From Flavobacteriaceae bacterium (lineage in GTDB: Bacteria > Bacteroidota > Bacteroidia > Flavobacteriales > Flavobacteriaceae), in the NCBI GenBank assembly GCA_020346245.1, contig CP070778.1, positions 992,037-1,035,357 on the forward strand: a stretch of 43,321 nt of DNA, read 5' to 3'. Position numbers and translations under genes: made by a program. How positions within the stretch are numbered: position 1 is the stretch's first letter; each line of letters begins with the position of its first letter. This document shows, in pieces, positions 5,880-16,596 of the stretch. Under the pieces are notes generated by a model. It saw only the letters and a list, made by a program, of their open reading frames with translations, was not told where the DNA came from and did no database searches.

Positions 5880-6009
5880 AATCCTGCTAGGCAGGATGCC
5901 GGCGCACCAGCCGCGCCCTCGCGTAGCCGCTATGGCAGAGCAAGGAGGCCCTTCGCTATCAAAGGTCTACCAGACCTTTGATGACAGCTCTGTCCCCTGC
6001 CGAGGTCAC
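5880..6009 (+). pseudogene. Interrupted tRNA-Arg 3'-end fragment with palindromic insert
   Basis: AATCCTGC (5880-5887) and CCTGCCGAGGTCAC (5996-6009) together rebuild the tRNA-Arg 3' end seen at 5733-5749, with CCTGC present on both sides of the intervening 108 nt. The insert is rich in short palindromes: ATCCTGC-TAG-GCAGGAT over the left junction, a perfect 11-bp hairpin at 5958-5982, and GACAG-CT-CTGTC next to it. The duplicated CCTGC could be a 5-bp target duplication. A 67-codon frame crosses the stretch but looks fortuitous. The 14-nt match is clear; the insertion history is inferred. Confidence 0.6.
5958..5982. repeat. Perfect 11-bp palindrome
   Basis: ATCAAAGGTCT, loop ACC, then AGACCTTTGAT. 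No T-run follows, so it is not a terminator. It belongs to the palindrome-rich insert within the tRNA 3' fragment. Confidence 0.75.
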
Positions 6010-6019
6010 TTAAAGCAGA

Positions 6020-6051
6020 AAGTCCATTACGTAGGTAATGGACTTTTTTTT
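6020..6051 (+). terminator. Rho-independent terminator after the tRNA remnant
   Basis: AAGTCCATTAC (6020-6030) and GTAATGGACTT (6035-6045) with a 4-nt loop and eight following T. It ends any transcript through the tRNA remnant region and lies head-on to katG. Confidence 0.85.
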
Positions 6052-6057
6052 ACACAA

Positions 6058-6091
6058 TCAAAAGAGGCGGCCTCTTTCCAAGCCACCTCTT
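6058..6091 (-). terminator. Probable katG terminator
   Basis: On the minus strand AAGAGGTGGC pairs with GCCGCCTCTT (one G-T pair) around a 10-nt loop, ending in TTTTG. The T-tract is short. It lies 36 nt after the katG stop. Confidence 0.5.
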
Positions 6092-6127
6092 TCTTATAAA
6101 TTCCTATAGTAATTTACCCAGTTATAC

Positions 6128-8692
<2,565 letters not shown>

Positions 8693-9073
8693 ATGAGTAC
8701 AAAAAAAGAAATCGCCATTAAATATTTAGATTATCTGGACAAAGGTGATATTGAGAACATAACAAAACTATTTAATGAAAATGGGTTTGTTGACTCTCCT
8801 ATTTACGGCATTATGAAGGCTGATGAATTTTACCATAAGTTAAACAATGATACAAGTAACTCTGAACTGCTCCTAAAAGGAATTTTTGAGGACAATGATT
8901 CCAATAAACTGGCACTTTATTTTTGCTATAAATGGACACTGAAAAATAAGGAAGAAGTAGAATTTGACGTTGTCGATATTATAGAATTTGATTCGTTTAA
9001 TATGATTAATAAACTTAAAATTATATATGACACTGTTTTAGCCAGGGCATTAGTAAAGCAATTAAAAAAATAA
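8693..9073 (+). CDS. NTF2-like (SnoaL-like) protein
   Basis: A 126-residue cytoplasmic protein with the N-terminal helix-turn pattern of NTF2-like folds: KEIAIKYLDYLDKGDIENITKLFNENGFVDSPIYGIMKADEFYHKL, followed by alternating strands (ALYFCYKWTLKNKEEVEFDVVDIIEFDSFNMINKLKIIYD). The opening resembles SnoaL-like proteins, in which a helix, an acidic loop and a strand line a ligand pocket. Such stand-alone members may be small-molecule isomerases or binding proteins; no active residues can be assigned here. The gene is transcribed away from katG. Function unknown. Confidence 0.7.
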   Translation: MSTKKEIAIKYLDYLDKGDIENITKLFNENGFVDSPIYGIMKADEFYHKLNNDTSNSELLLKGIFEDNDSNKLALYFCYKWTLKNKEEVEFDVVDIIEFDSFNMINKLKIIYDTVLARALVKQLKK

Positions 9074-9264
9074 TTTATTGATAATTGTACCCTAATTTTA
9101 ATCTTTCACTTGCTTATAAAACGAGTACACCCAAACCTACCGGAAGCTTCAAATTTTCATAGGAAATTGAAGAAGAAACAGATATCCTAAGCATTTTATC
9201 CATATTTATTAGAATTCAACGGAAATTTTTTGGAGTTGGGCCAGACCAGTCTAATTTTATTTTT

Positions 9265-9360
9265 ATGAGAAGAAAATCTAAAATTATCAATGCAGTTTTA
9301 ACCTTTGGTAGTGCTTTCCTACTTTTCATGGCTTTTATGGTAGTTTTCAAGATTATTTAG
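9265..9360 (+). CDS. Possible 31-residue membrane peptide
   Basis: The frame encodes a basic start (MRRKSKIINAVLTFG) and one hydrophobic helix (SAFLLFMAFMVVFKII), typical of small single-pass proteins with the N-terminus inside. TTG (9230-9232) and TAATTTTA (9252-9259) spaced by 19 nt are a one-mismatch fit to the flavobacterial promoter and end 5 nt before the ATG. Function unknown; a short chance frame is not excluded. Confidence 0.45.
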   Translation: MRRKSKIINAVLTFGSAFLLFMAFMVVFKII

Positions 9361-9457
9361 AGTCAGCTTTAGTCAGATTAATCTGATTTGTATCTTTGTT
9401 ATACCATTACACCCCAAATCCATCATAATTTAATATTATGAACCTAAAACCTGAAAG

Positions 9458-9751
9458 ATGCACAAAACCTCAAAAATTTTAGTCATTGTATTGGTCGTAG
9501 TCGTTATGGGCTTTGGTATTGGGATATACCTCCAGGACCTAAAACACCAGGAGAGTACCGCAGCGGCGTGGGTAGCAAACCGGTTTATCGTTGCGAAATT
9601 CCATATGATCCTAAAGTATAATTCCAATATGAATACAGCCAACTGGGCAATAATGAAAGACAGCATTTCACGGCAATTAGACTCATTGGTAATCCTTAGG
9701 TTCAGAAAGGAAATGGACAGCCTGAATGCCCTGAAGATTCAAAACCCATAA
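9458..9751 (+). CDS. Small membrane-anchored hypothetical protein
   Basis: A 97-residue protein with an N-terminal anchor (ILVIVLVVVVMGFGIGIYL, about 7-25) and a hydrophilic tail rich in Met, Asn and Gln. The tail may form a helical pair (FIVAKFHMILKYNSNMN, then WAIMKDSISRQLDSLVIL). I do not recognise a domain. TATCTTTG at 9391-9398 matches the flavobacterial -7 box but has no good -33 TTG. The gene ends 37 nt before the end of the convergent acyl-CoA operon. Confidence 0.55.
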   Translation: MHKTSKILVIVLVVVVMGFGIGIYLQDLKHQESTAAAWVANRFIVAKFHMILKYNSNMNTANWAIMKDSISRQLDSLVILRFRKEMDSLNALKIQNP

Positions 9752-9788
9752 TAATCAACTAACTTCTTAACAAAAGAAAAAATCAGAA

Positions 9789-11606
9789 TCAGGCATATAT
9801 TTCCTGAATTTCCTGCTGGTATTTCTCCCTGATCACACGTCTTTTAAGCTTCAAAGTTGGCGTAAGTTCAGCTACAGAATCATCTTCGTGTATGGGCAGC
9901 CATACGGCCGGTACGAGGCGGAATTTCTTAATTTGTTCTATATGACTGAATTCAGGATTATAACTATCAATCACTTTTTGATATTTCGCAATTATTTTAT
10001 CCTGCTTCACCATATCCTCCAGGTTGGTCCACTTAATATTTTTATGAATGCACCAGTTCTTTAATCCATCTTCTGACGGAACAATAAGTGCGGAAACAAA
10101 TTTTTGCTTATCCCCGACAACCATAATCTGATCAATAACAAAATTTTCCTTTATCCTATTTTCAATAGGTGCAGGGGCCACATACTTGCCCCCTGAAGTT
10201 TTTAACAACTCCTTCTTTCTGTCTGTGATTTTTAAAAAATCCTTTCCATTCGGGCCTTTAATTAGTTTGCCAATATCTCCGGTGCAAAACCATTTTCTGC
10301 CATCAATTTCTTTAAATACCTGAGCATTTATCTCAGGTTTCTTATAATAGCCCGACATAACATTGGGCCCAATGGCCAATATTTCCCCTTCGTCATCATT
10401 ATATTCCCCGGAAGACCTGTCTATATATAATTCCACACCATTAATAGCATAGCCTACAGTACCTATAATGGCACCTCCGGGTTCGGTACTATTAACGGTT
10501 AAAGTGGGTGAGGTTTCAGTAAGGCCATATGCCTCCCGTATATTAATCCCGGCAGCGCAAAAAACACGAATTATCTTCAAGGGGCAAGGTGCAGAACCAG
10601 TCACAATCAGGCGCACATTTCCACCCAGGGCTTCTCTCCATTTGCTAAAAATTAATTTGTCTGCGAGCCCCCATTTTATTTTATTGATTGGAGACAATTT
10701 TTGATCCAGATCATAATTATCTGTTAACCGAAGTGCCCAAAAGAAAAGTCCTTTTTTTACACCTTTCAAAGTCAGGCCCTTATTATAAATTGCCTCATAT
10801 ACTTTTTCCAGTAACCTTGGAACAGTTGTAAAAACTACTGGTTTCACAGAAGCCAAATCGCCATTCGGTCCGCTCAGATTATCCGTTCCACAAAAATATA
10901 TACTGGCGGCCTTATTGAACCATGCATAGGAAACGGCTCTTTCATAAATGTGACACAACGGCAGAAAACTCAGCACCTTTTCCCCTGGATTTATCTTTAT
11001 AAATGGGGAAGTCTCCAGTATGGCATGCAAAATATTTCTATTTGTTAACATAACCCCTTTGGGGTTGCCGGTTGTTCCGGATGTATAAATAATTGTAATT
11101 AGATCTTCTCCTGTTGATTGATTTTTAATTTCATCAATTTGGGTTACCCCTTCCGTATCCAAAATTTCCTCCCAATAAGGCCTTCCTTCAGTTTTGTCAA
11201 AGGTGTAGATATTTTCTAGACTCGGAACTTTTTTGCTCGTAAGGGAAAGTTTATCATAAAGGTCGAGTCCTCCGCAAAAAGCTGCCTTTACTTCTGCCTC
11301 GTTTAAAATATATTCAAATTCCGAAATACTTATTGTTGGATATAGAGGAATACTTATTAAGCCAGACATTTGCAAGGCAAAATCCATTATAACCCATTCC
11401 GGTCTGTTTTTATAGATTACCATGGCTACCTTATCCCCGGACTTTAAACCCAGTTTCAATAAACCAGAGGCTGCTTGTTCCGCGTAATTTTTTACATCCT
11501 CCGTGCTAAAGGATTTCCAATTACCATTGGCATCGCGAGTATTCAGGGAAGCTTCAAGTGGGTTATTATTTAATTGATGGTAAAGAAGATCAAAAACTCT
11601 GGTCAT
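9789..11606 (-). CDS. Long-chain acyl-CoA synthetase (AMP-forming)
   Basis: Activates a carboxylic acid to its CoA thioester with ATP via an acyl-adenylate. At 605 residues it is of FadD15/ACSL type. The P-loop IIYTSGTTGNPKGVM, the AMP motif EAYGLTETSPT, FCTGDIG, and the hinge and C-domain motif KITDRKKELLKTSGGKYVAPAPIEN are all intact. The C-terminus (AELTPTLKLKRRVIREKY) is typical of long-chain ligases. There is no signal peptide or membrane anchor, so it is cytoplasmic. It is the last gene of the twelve-gene minus-strand operon, 77 nt after the MaoC gene. As the only CoA ligase of the operon it probably supplies the pathway's first CoA ester. The exact acid is unknown; homologues range from fatty to terpenoid and aryl acids. 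Confidence 0.9.
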   Translation of the reverse strand: MTRVFDLLYHQLNNNPLEASLNTRDANGNWKSFSTEDVKNYAEQAASGLLKLGLKSGDKVAMVIYKNRPEWVIMDFALQMSGLISIPLYPTISISEFEYILNEAEVKAAFCGGLDLYDKLSLTSKKVPSLENIYTFDKTEGRPYWEEILDTEGVTQIDEIKNQSTGEDLITIIYTSGTTGNPKGVMLTNRNILHAILETSPFIKINPGEKVLSFLPLCHIYERAVSYAWFNKAASIYFCGTDNLSGPNGDLASVKPVVFTTVPRLLEKVYEAIYNKGLTLKGVKKGLFFWALRLTDNYDLDQKLSPINKIKWGLADKLIFSKWREALGGNVRLIVTGSAPCPLKIIRVFCAAGINIREAYGLTETSPTLTVNSTEPGGAIIGTVGYAINGVELYIDRSSGEYNDDEGEILAIGPNVMSGYYKKPEINAQVFKEIDGRKWFCTGDIGKLIKGPNGKDFLKITDRKKELLKTSGGKYVAPAPIENRIKENFVIDQIMVVGDKQKFVSALIVPSEDGLKNWCIHKNIKWTNLEDMVKQDKIIAKYQKVIDSYNPEFSHIEQIKKFRLVPAVWLPIHEDDSVAELTPTLKLKRRVIREKYQQEIQEIYA

Positions 11607-11683
11607 TGGTTTGTTATTTTAGGTTTGGCTTAAGTTACTAATAAACTATTTTCATTTGGAGGGTCATTGTTAAATTTAAGAAA

Positions 11684-12148
11684 TTACTCGAACATTAAAC
11701 TAATAAACTCCGCAACGCATGCTGGTTTATCAGATTCGTCGGTCTCCACGACACAATTCCAGGTAATTTTTACTCCATTATCTCCGTAATTTTCAATTTT
11801 ATGAATAGTGCTAATTAGTCTAAGTCTGCTATCCACTAAGACGGGGCTTGGAAAACGAACTTTGTTCATACCATAATTGACCCCCATTTTCACAGATTTG
11901 ATCAATAAAACATCTTTCAAAAGCTTAGCCAAGAGTGAAAGAGACATGAAGCCATGAGCCACAGGCTTTTTGAATGGGGAATATTTTGCCGCTTTTTCAA
12001 CATCTATATGTATCCATTGGAAATCCATGGTAGCTTTGGCAAAGTCGTTGATCATTTCCTGAGTAACTGTAAGCCAATCTCCTGCCGGCAAAGTTTTACC
12101 CTCTAATTCTCTAAAAGATTCGATATTCTCTAATTCTAATTGCGCCAT
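11684..12148 (-). CDS. MaoC-family (R)-specific enoyl-CoA hydratase
   Basis: A 154-residue hot-dog protein with the MaoC dehydratase signature. Residues around FAKATMDFQWIHIDVEKAAKYSPFKKPVAHGFMSLSLLAKLL carry the D-x(4)-H hydratase-2 dyad (the D in MDFQWIH with the His of WIH) and the AHGF turn. Such enzymes add water to 2-enoyl-CoA to give (R)-3-hydroxyacyl-CoA. It is only 9 nt downstream of an SDR of FabG type, which fits consecutive hydration and oxidation. Cytoplasmic. The stereochemistry is taken from the family. Confidence 0.85.
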   Translation of the reverse strand: MAQLELENIESFRELEGKTLPAGDWLTVTQEMINDFAKATMDFQWIHIDVEKAAKYSPFKKPVAHGFMSLSLLAKLLKDVLLIKSVKMGVNYGMNKVRFPSPVLVDSRLRLISTIHKIENYGDNGVKITWNCVVETDESDKPACVAEFISLMFE

Positions 12149-12157
12149 TATATCTGG

Positions 12158-12895
12158 TTATCTTGAGGTTCCACCATCTATCGTAAGACATGTCCCTGAA
12201 ACAAAGCGGGCTTCATCAGAAGCAAGGTATAAGTAACCATAGGCAATATCTATAGGTTGCGCTACCGTCCTCAAGGGAATACTTTCCTTAATCTTAGCAA
12301 AATGCTCATCCGGAATCTTCTCTACCATATCGGTCATTGTAAAGCCCGGAGCAATGGCGTTTGCCGTGATACCATACTTGCCAAATTCCATTGTCCATGT
12401 TTTGGACATGGCAATAACACCAGCTTTAGTAGCCGCATAATTAGTTTGTCCAAAATTACCCCTTAAACCAACATTTGAAGCAGCGCTCACTATCCTGCCA
12501 TATTTATTTACCTTCATATAGGGAACCACAGCCTGGGTGCAAATAAAGACGCCCTTAAGATTTACGTCTATAACCGCATCCCATTCGTCCTCACTCATTT
12601 TTTCGAGGGTTCTATCTCTTGTAATTCCGGCATTGTTTATCAGGATATCTATTTTACCGTATTTATCATTTACTTTTTTGCAAACCCCTTCAACAGCTGT
12701 TTTATCCGTTACGGATACCTGATGGTATTCTGCCTTTCTTCCGGCATCATTTATACTATCTGCAACTTTTTGTCCTTGCGGTAAAAGATCTAAAATAATT
12801 ACCGTTGCCCCTTCCTTGGCAAAGAGTTCTGAAATGGCCTGACCTATTCCCCGGGCTCCTCCCGTGACTATGGCTATTTTGTCTTTTAGTCTCAT
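12158..12895 (-). CDS. SDR oxidoreductase, FabG/PhaB-like
   Basis: A classical short-chain dehydrogenase of 245 residues. The cofactor motif is VTGGARGIGQ (about 11-20), followed by NNAGITRD, and the catalytic Ser and Y-AATK (QTNYAATKAG). ITIDGG at the C-terminus is typical. NNAGITRD and the overall pattern resemble 3-oxoacyl-ACP or acetoacetyl-CoA reductases (FabG, PhaB), so a 3-hydroxyacyl-CoA/3-oxoacyl-CoA step is likely. It is paired closely with the MaoC gene (9 nt). It follows the MDR gene after 97 nt, the longest gap within this operon. Cofactor preference cannot be fixed by eye. Confidence 0.88.
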   Translation of the reverse strand: MRLKDKIAIVTGGARGIGQAISELFAKEGATVIILDLLPQGQKVADSINDAGRKAEYHQVSVTDKTAVEGVCKKVNDKYGKIDILINNAGITRDRTLEKMSEDEWDAVIDVNLKGVFICTQAVVPYMKVNKYGRIVSAASNVGLRGNFGQTNYAATKAGVIAMSKTWTMEFGKYGITANAIAPGFTMTDMVEKIPDEHFAKIKESIPLRTVAQPIDIAYGYLYLASDEARFVSGTCLTIDGGTSR

Positions 12896-12992
12896 ATTGT
12901 AAATTGATTAAACTTGTTTCTCAAGAATTAGATACTTTAAACTTTGCTGAACTATGATCTTATGAAAAATATGATCCCCGAATAAGATAAAC

Positions 12993-13967
12993 TTATATCG
13001 CTATTACTATTTTACCCCTGACCTTTCTGTTCATTATTTCCTCCAAAGCCCTTGCTGTATTCTTCAATTCATAGGTCTTATGGATATGAGGTCTAAGCCT
13101 GCCTTCATCATGCCATTTCATCAGCATCTTTGTATTCTCCATATTTTGTTTAGGGTTTCTCATAGCAAAATCACCCCAAAATACACCAACAATAGAGGCA
13201 GTTTTAAGCAATGGTAAGTTCAAAGGCATTTTAGGTATTGTCCCGGAAGCAAATCCGACAACCAGCAATCTGCCATCCCATGCAATTCCCCTAAACGATG
13301 CCTCAGAATAGTCGCCTCCAACAGGATCATAGATAACATCTACCCCATTGTTATAAGTTATTTTTTTAATTTCCGACTTCAGGTCATCTTTGGAATAGTT
13401 AATCGTTTCATCAGCACCATATTCGCGGCACAATTGCAACTTATCCTCGGAGGAGGCCGCGGCAATAACTTTTGCCCCCATTAATTTTCCTAGCTCAACA
13501 GCTGCCAAACCAACTCCCCCGGACGCCCCAAGAACGAGGAGGGTTTCACCCTCAGACAATTTTGCCCGGTCTTTAAGAGCATGGTATGACGTACCATATG
13601 CCACCATAAATGACGCTGCAATAGAAAAGTCCATTTTTTTCGATTTCAGGAAGCAGGTATTGGCCGGCACAACTACTTCCTCTGCAAAACCCCCATTAAA
13701 GACAAAACCGAAAACTTCATCACCTACTTTAATATGTCCGACATCTTCCCCTACTTCTTTTACAACCCCGGCTATGTCGCTGCCCGGTGTGAAAGGTAAT
13801 TCTGGCTTAAATTGATATAACCCCTGGATAATTAAAGTGTCCGGAAAATTTATTCCACAGGCTTTCACATCTACTAAAACTTCATTGGCACCCGGTTTTA
13901 ACCCGGGCAATTCTTCCAGAACAAGCGAAGACGGCGGTCCAAATTCTTTACATCGTATGGCTTTCAT
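12993..13967 (-). CDS. Zinc-independent MDR oxidoreductase (quinone oxidoreductase-like)
   Basis: A 324-residue medium-chain reductase of NADPH:quinone oxidoreductase type. The N-terminal domain (KEFGPPSSLVLEELPGLKPGANEVLVDVKACGINFPDTLIIQGLY) contains ACGINFPDTL, characteristic of QOR-like enzymes. The nucleotide-binding motif is LGASGGVGLAAVELGK, and the zinc-binding Cys/His set of alcohol dehydrogenases is missing. Such enzymes reduce quinones or 2-enoyl-CoA esters. The start overlaps the end of the upstream MDR gene by 20 nt, so the two are coupled. In this operon a role as an enoyl-CoA or enone reductase is possible but is not shown by the sequence. Confidence 0.86.
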   Translation of the reverse strand: MKAIRCKEFGPPSSLVLEELPGLKPGANEVLVDVKACGINFPDTLIIQGLYQFKPELPFTPGSDIAGVVKEVGEDVGHIKVGDEVFGFVFNGGFAEEVVVPANTCFLKSKKMDFSIAASFMVAYGTSYHALKDRAKLSEGETLLVLGASGGVGLAAVELGKLMGAKVIAAASSEDKLQLCREYGADETINYSKDDLKSEIKKITYNNGVDVIYDPVGGDYSEASFRGIAWDGRLLVVGFASGTIPKMPLNLPLLKTASIVGVFWGDFAMRNPKQNMENTKMLMKWHDEGRLRPHIHKTYELKNTARALEEIMNRKVRGKIVIAI

Positions 13968-14976
13968 CTTCGATTACTTTTAGTACCAGTTTACCTAACT
14001 TATCACCCGAAAACAACCTTTGAAAAGTCTTTGGAAAGTTTTCAATTCCTTCATAAATATCTTCTTTGCCCTTCAATTTTCCTTGCGCAAGCCATGCTCC
14101 CATATCTCTCGCAGCTTCACCGTACCTTTTGGCGTAATCAAATACTACCATTCCCTGCATTGTTGCACGGTTAACCAAGAGCGAAAGATAGTTACTGGGA
14201 CCTTTTATAGCCATTTTGTTGTTGTATTGAGATATGGCTCCACATATCACTATTCGGGCATGCATTCTTAGTCTGCTCAGCGCAATATCCAGAATCTCCC
14301 CTCCTACGTTGTCAAAATATACATCCAGCCCTTTTGGACATTCTTCCTTCAACCTGCTTCTAACATCTTCGTTTTTATAATCAATTGCAGCATCAAAACC
14401 CAATTCCTCCAAAAGATAAGTACATTTCTTTTGACCCCCGGCAATACCAACAACCCGACAGCCTTTAATTTTCGCAATTTGTCCCACAATACTTCCCACT
14501 GCACCTGCTGCACCTGAGACCACTACAATATCACCCTCCTTAATTTTTCCTACTTCGAGAATGCCAAAATAGGCAGTCATACCGGTCATTCCCAAGGTAC
14601 TTAGATAAGTAGGAAGAGGAGCAAGCCCGGGATCTATAATTCGGGTATTTGTACCATCTGAAACCGCATATTGCTGAACACCTCCAAATCCGGCTACATG
14701 ATCACCAATTTTAAAGTTGGGGTTATTTTTAACTCCTACAACCTCCCCTACAGCTCCGGCACGCATCACAGAGCCAATAGCCATAGGTTCTATATAAGAT
14801 TTGGAATCATTCATCCATCCTCGCATAGCCGGGTCCAGGGAAACATAATGTTGTCTCACCAAAATTTCTCCATCCTCCAAGTCGGGTATGGGATTAATCT
14901 CCAATGACCAGGTCGAAGCATCGGCTTCTCCCACGGGCCTCTTTACAAATTTCAATTGTTTATTCATATTTTTCAT
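13948..14976 (-). CDS. MDR NADP-dependent oxidoreductase (PTGR/CurA-like)
   Basis: A 342-residue MDR protein of the leukotriene B4 12-hydroxydehydrogenase/CurA group. Markers are VSLDPAMRGWMNDSKSY near the N-terminus, VVSGAAGAVGSIVGQIAK as the NADPH loop, GGQKKCTYLLEELGFDAAIDYK, and VYFDNVGGEILD. This group reduces the C=C bond of alpha,beta-unsaturated ketones or aldehydes with NADPH. Two starts are possible (14976 or the Met three codons later). It lies 7 nt after the isomerase gene and overlaps the following MDR gene by 20 nt. The substrate is unknown; an unsaturated ketone produced from the operon's substrate would fit. Confidence 0.88.
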   Translation of the reverse strand: MKNMNKQLKFVKRPVGEADASTWSLEINPIPDLEDGEILVRQHYVSLDPAMRGWMNDSKSYIEPMAIGSVMRAGAVGEVVGVKNNPNFKIGDHVAGFGGVQQYAVSDGTNTRIIDPGLAPLPTYLSTLGMTGMTAYFGILEVGKIKEGDIVVVSGAAGAVGSIVGQIAKIKGCRVVGIAGGQKKCTYLLEELGFDAAIDYKNEDVRSRLKEECPKGLDVYFDNVGGEILDIALSRLRMHARIVICGAISQYNNKMAIKGPSNYLSLLVNRATMQGMVVFDYAKRYGEAARDMGAWLAQGKLKGKEDIYEGIENFPKTFQRLFSGDKLGKLVLKVIEDESHTM

Positions 14977-14983
14977 TTCAGTT

Positions 14984-15757
14984 TTATCCTTTCTTTTTGT
15001 TTGTGAAACTCTTTACATATGCTTCCATTTTGGCTCTAATTTCTGGTTTCCACCATAAGGTGGCAGCTTCCTTAAGGGAATTTTCGGCATCCAAATCAAG
15101 TCTGGCAAGTACATTTTTGCGAAGTTTCCTTTTGGTGTTAGTAAGTATCTCCTGATCTGCCTGCAAATAATGCTGCATCTTTGCTTCAGCCCTTGACAAT
15201 ACCTGCTCCAAAGGAACCAATTCATCCACTAATCCGGCTGACAAAGCTTCTTCTGCATTAAGCAGCTTCCCTTCCATAATATATCTGCTAGCCAAACCCT
15301 CTCCTATCCAAAAGGCATAAGTTTCTATTAAGTTCTGAGATATTTGAATATTTACGGCTACCTCATTCAGTCCGATTATATATTGCTCGCCATCTGCCAT
15401 AATCCTGTTATCACATGCCACTGCAAGTACACAGCCACCCGCCGGGGAATGACCTGTAATAGCCGATATAACAGGTTTTGTAATGTGCATAAGTTCTATG
15501 AAGAGTGCCCCGAAAACACGAAAAAAGTCTTTGATCTGCCTTTTGTCATATTGAAATAATTCAATTAAATCAAGACCTGCAGAAAAATAGTGTGGTTGCC
15601 CGGTAAGTATGGCTCCCTTCACTGTACTGTCATTTTCAATATCCCGGAATACTTGCCTAAGCTCCTGAACCATATCGTAATTAATTGCATTTACCTTTCC
15701 ACGGTTCATCTGAACAATAGTATATTCTTCTTTTTTTAAAACCTTTAATGCATTCAT
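14984..15757 (-). CDS. Crotonase-fold enoyl-CoA isomerase (ECI-like)
   Basis: A 257-residue crotonase-fold protein. FSAGLDLIEL and HSPAGGCVLAVACDNRIMADG form the oxyanion region. The first catalytic Glu of enoyl-CoA hydratases is replaced by Val (GGCVLA instead of GGCELA). A single Glu remains in GLNE (Glu132), as in mitochondrial Delta3,Delta2-enoyl-CoA isomerase ECI1, which it also resembles in PAGGC, the CDxRIM pattern and IGLNE. It therefore more likely moves a double bond into conjugation than hydrates one, which implies an unsaturated substrate for the operon. It sits 45 nt after an SDR gene and 7 nt before the MDR pair. Most automatic annotations would say enoyl-CoA hydratase. Confidence 0.84.
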   Translation of the reverse strand: MNALKVLKKEEYTIVQMNRGKVNAINYDMVQELRQVFRDIENDSTVKGAILTGQPHYFSAGLDLIELFQYDKRQIKDFFRVFGALFIELMHITKPVISAITGHSPAGGCVLAVACDNRIMADGEQYIIGLNEVAVNIQISQNLIETYAFWIGEGLASRYIMEGKLLNAEEALSAGLVDELVPLEQVLSRAEAKMQHYLQADQEILTNTKRKLRKNVLARLDLDAENSLKEAATLWWKPEIRAKMEAYVKSFTNKKKG

Positions 15758-15802
15758 TCAGCCATCTTTTTAATTTGTTGAGCCATAAACTTTTTAAGTT
15801 GG

Positions 15803-16561
15803 CTATAATAGCGATGTACCACCGTCTAATGTTATGGTTTGTCCGGTGACATATTTGGATTTATCCGATGCCAGCCACAGAATTGCTTCTGCAATTTCAT
15901 CTGCCTCACCGAAACGTCCCATAGGAATCAGTTGTTTTAATGTATCTGACATATCCGGCCTGCTGGCTAGTAGTTTGTCTAAAAGTGCCGAGTGGGTATA
16001 ACCCGGGCAAATCGCATTTATTCTGATATTTTTACGCCCATATTCCAGGGCGGCAGATTTAGTCATGCCTACCACCGCAAATTTGCTGGCACTATAAGAG
16101 AGGTTGTACCCCGAAGGCTTTAAGCCAGCCAGGGAAGCAATATTTATTATGTTACCGTAACCCTGCTCCATCATGTGTCCTAAAGCAACTTTCATACAAT
16201 AAAATACCCCTGTCTGATTCACGGCAATAACATTGTCCCAATCCTCGAGCGTATGTTCGGCGGTCTTCTTTTGATTTTCACCCCCTATTCCTGCGTTATT
16301 GATCATGACATCCAGCTTACCATGATCTTCAATCGTCCGGTTAATTAATAATTCAACTTCATTAAAATTAGACACATCCACCTGAATGGCAAAAGCGTTA
16401 CCTCCGGCAGAATTGATTTGATCAGCGACACTTTTGGCATTAACCAGATTGAGGTCAGCTACAATTACCAAGGCCCTGTGTTTAGCTAATAAATTAGCGG
16501 CCGCTGCTCCTATTCCACTTCCGCCCCCGGTAATGATCACAACTTTGTTTTCTAAATGCAT
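15803..16561 (-). CDS. SDR oxidoreductase
   Basis: A 252-residue classical SDR: ITGGGSGIGAAAANLL for the cofactor, with a following Asp (VVADLN) that favours NAD(H); NNAGIGGENQK; INIASLAGLK with the catalytic Ser, and SYSASK (Tyr and Lys); C-terminal ITLDGGTSLL. It resembles dehydrogenases that oxidize secondary alcohols or 3-hydroxyacyl-CoA. It lies 35 nt after the DUF1330-like gene and 45 nt before the isomerase gene. One of three SDRs in this operon; which one handles which hydroxyl group is not resolvable by eye. Confidence 0.86.
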   Translation of the reverse strand: MHLENKVVIITGGGSGIGAAAANLLAKHRALVIVADLNLVNAKSVADQINSAGGNAFAIQVDVSNFNEVELLINRTIEDHGKLDVMINNAGIGGENQKKTAEHTLEDWDNVIAVNQTGVFYCMKVALGHMMEQGYGNIINIASLAGLKPSGYNLSYSASKFAVVGMTKSAALEYGRKNIRINAICPGYTHSALLDKLLASRPDMSDTLKQLIPMGRFGEADEIAEAILWLASDKSKYVTGQTITLDGGTSLL

Positions 16562-16596
16562 ATCACTTTAATTAAATAAATGAAATACCCTGAACA

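Noticed and set aside
5675..6009. Integrase att sites (tRNA 3' end at 5736-5749 repeated at 5996-6009) of a prophage or island
   Set aside because: Only about 260 bases separate the repeats and no integrase or cargo gene is present; a tRNA remnant is simpler.
5896..6099. 67-codon frame on the plus strand
   Set aside because: It runs through the palindrome-rich insert, the tRNA 3' remnant and a terminator, and has no recognisable protein pattern.
14020..14271. Plus-strand frames inside the MDR and crotonase genes
   Set aside because: They are antisense shadows with no recognisable domain; the minus-strand genes are well conserved.
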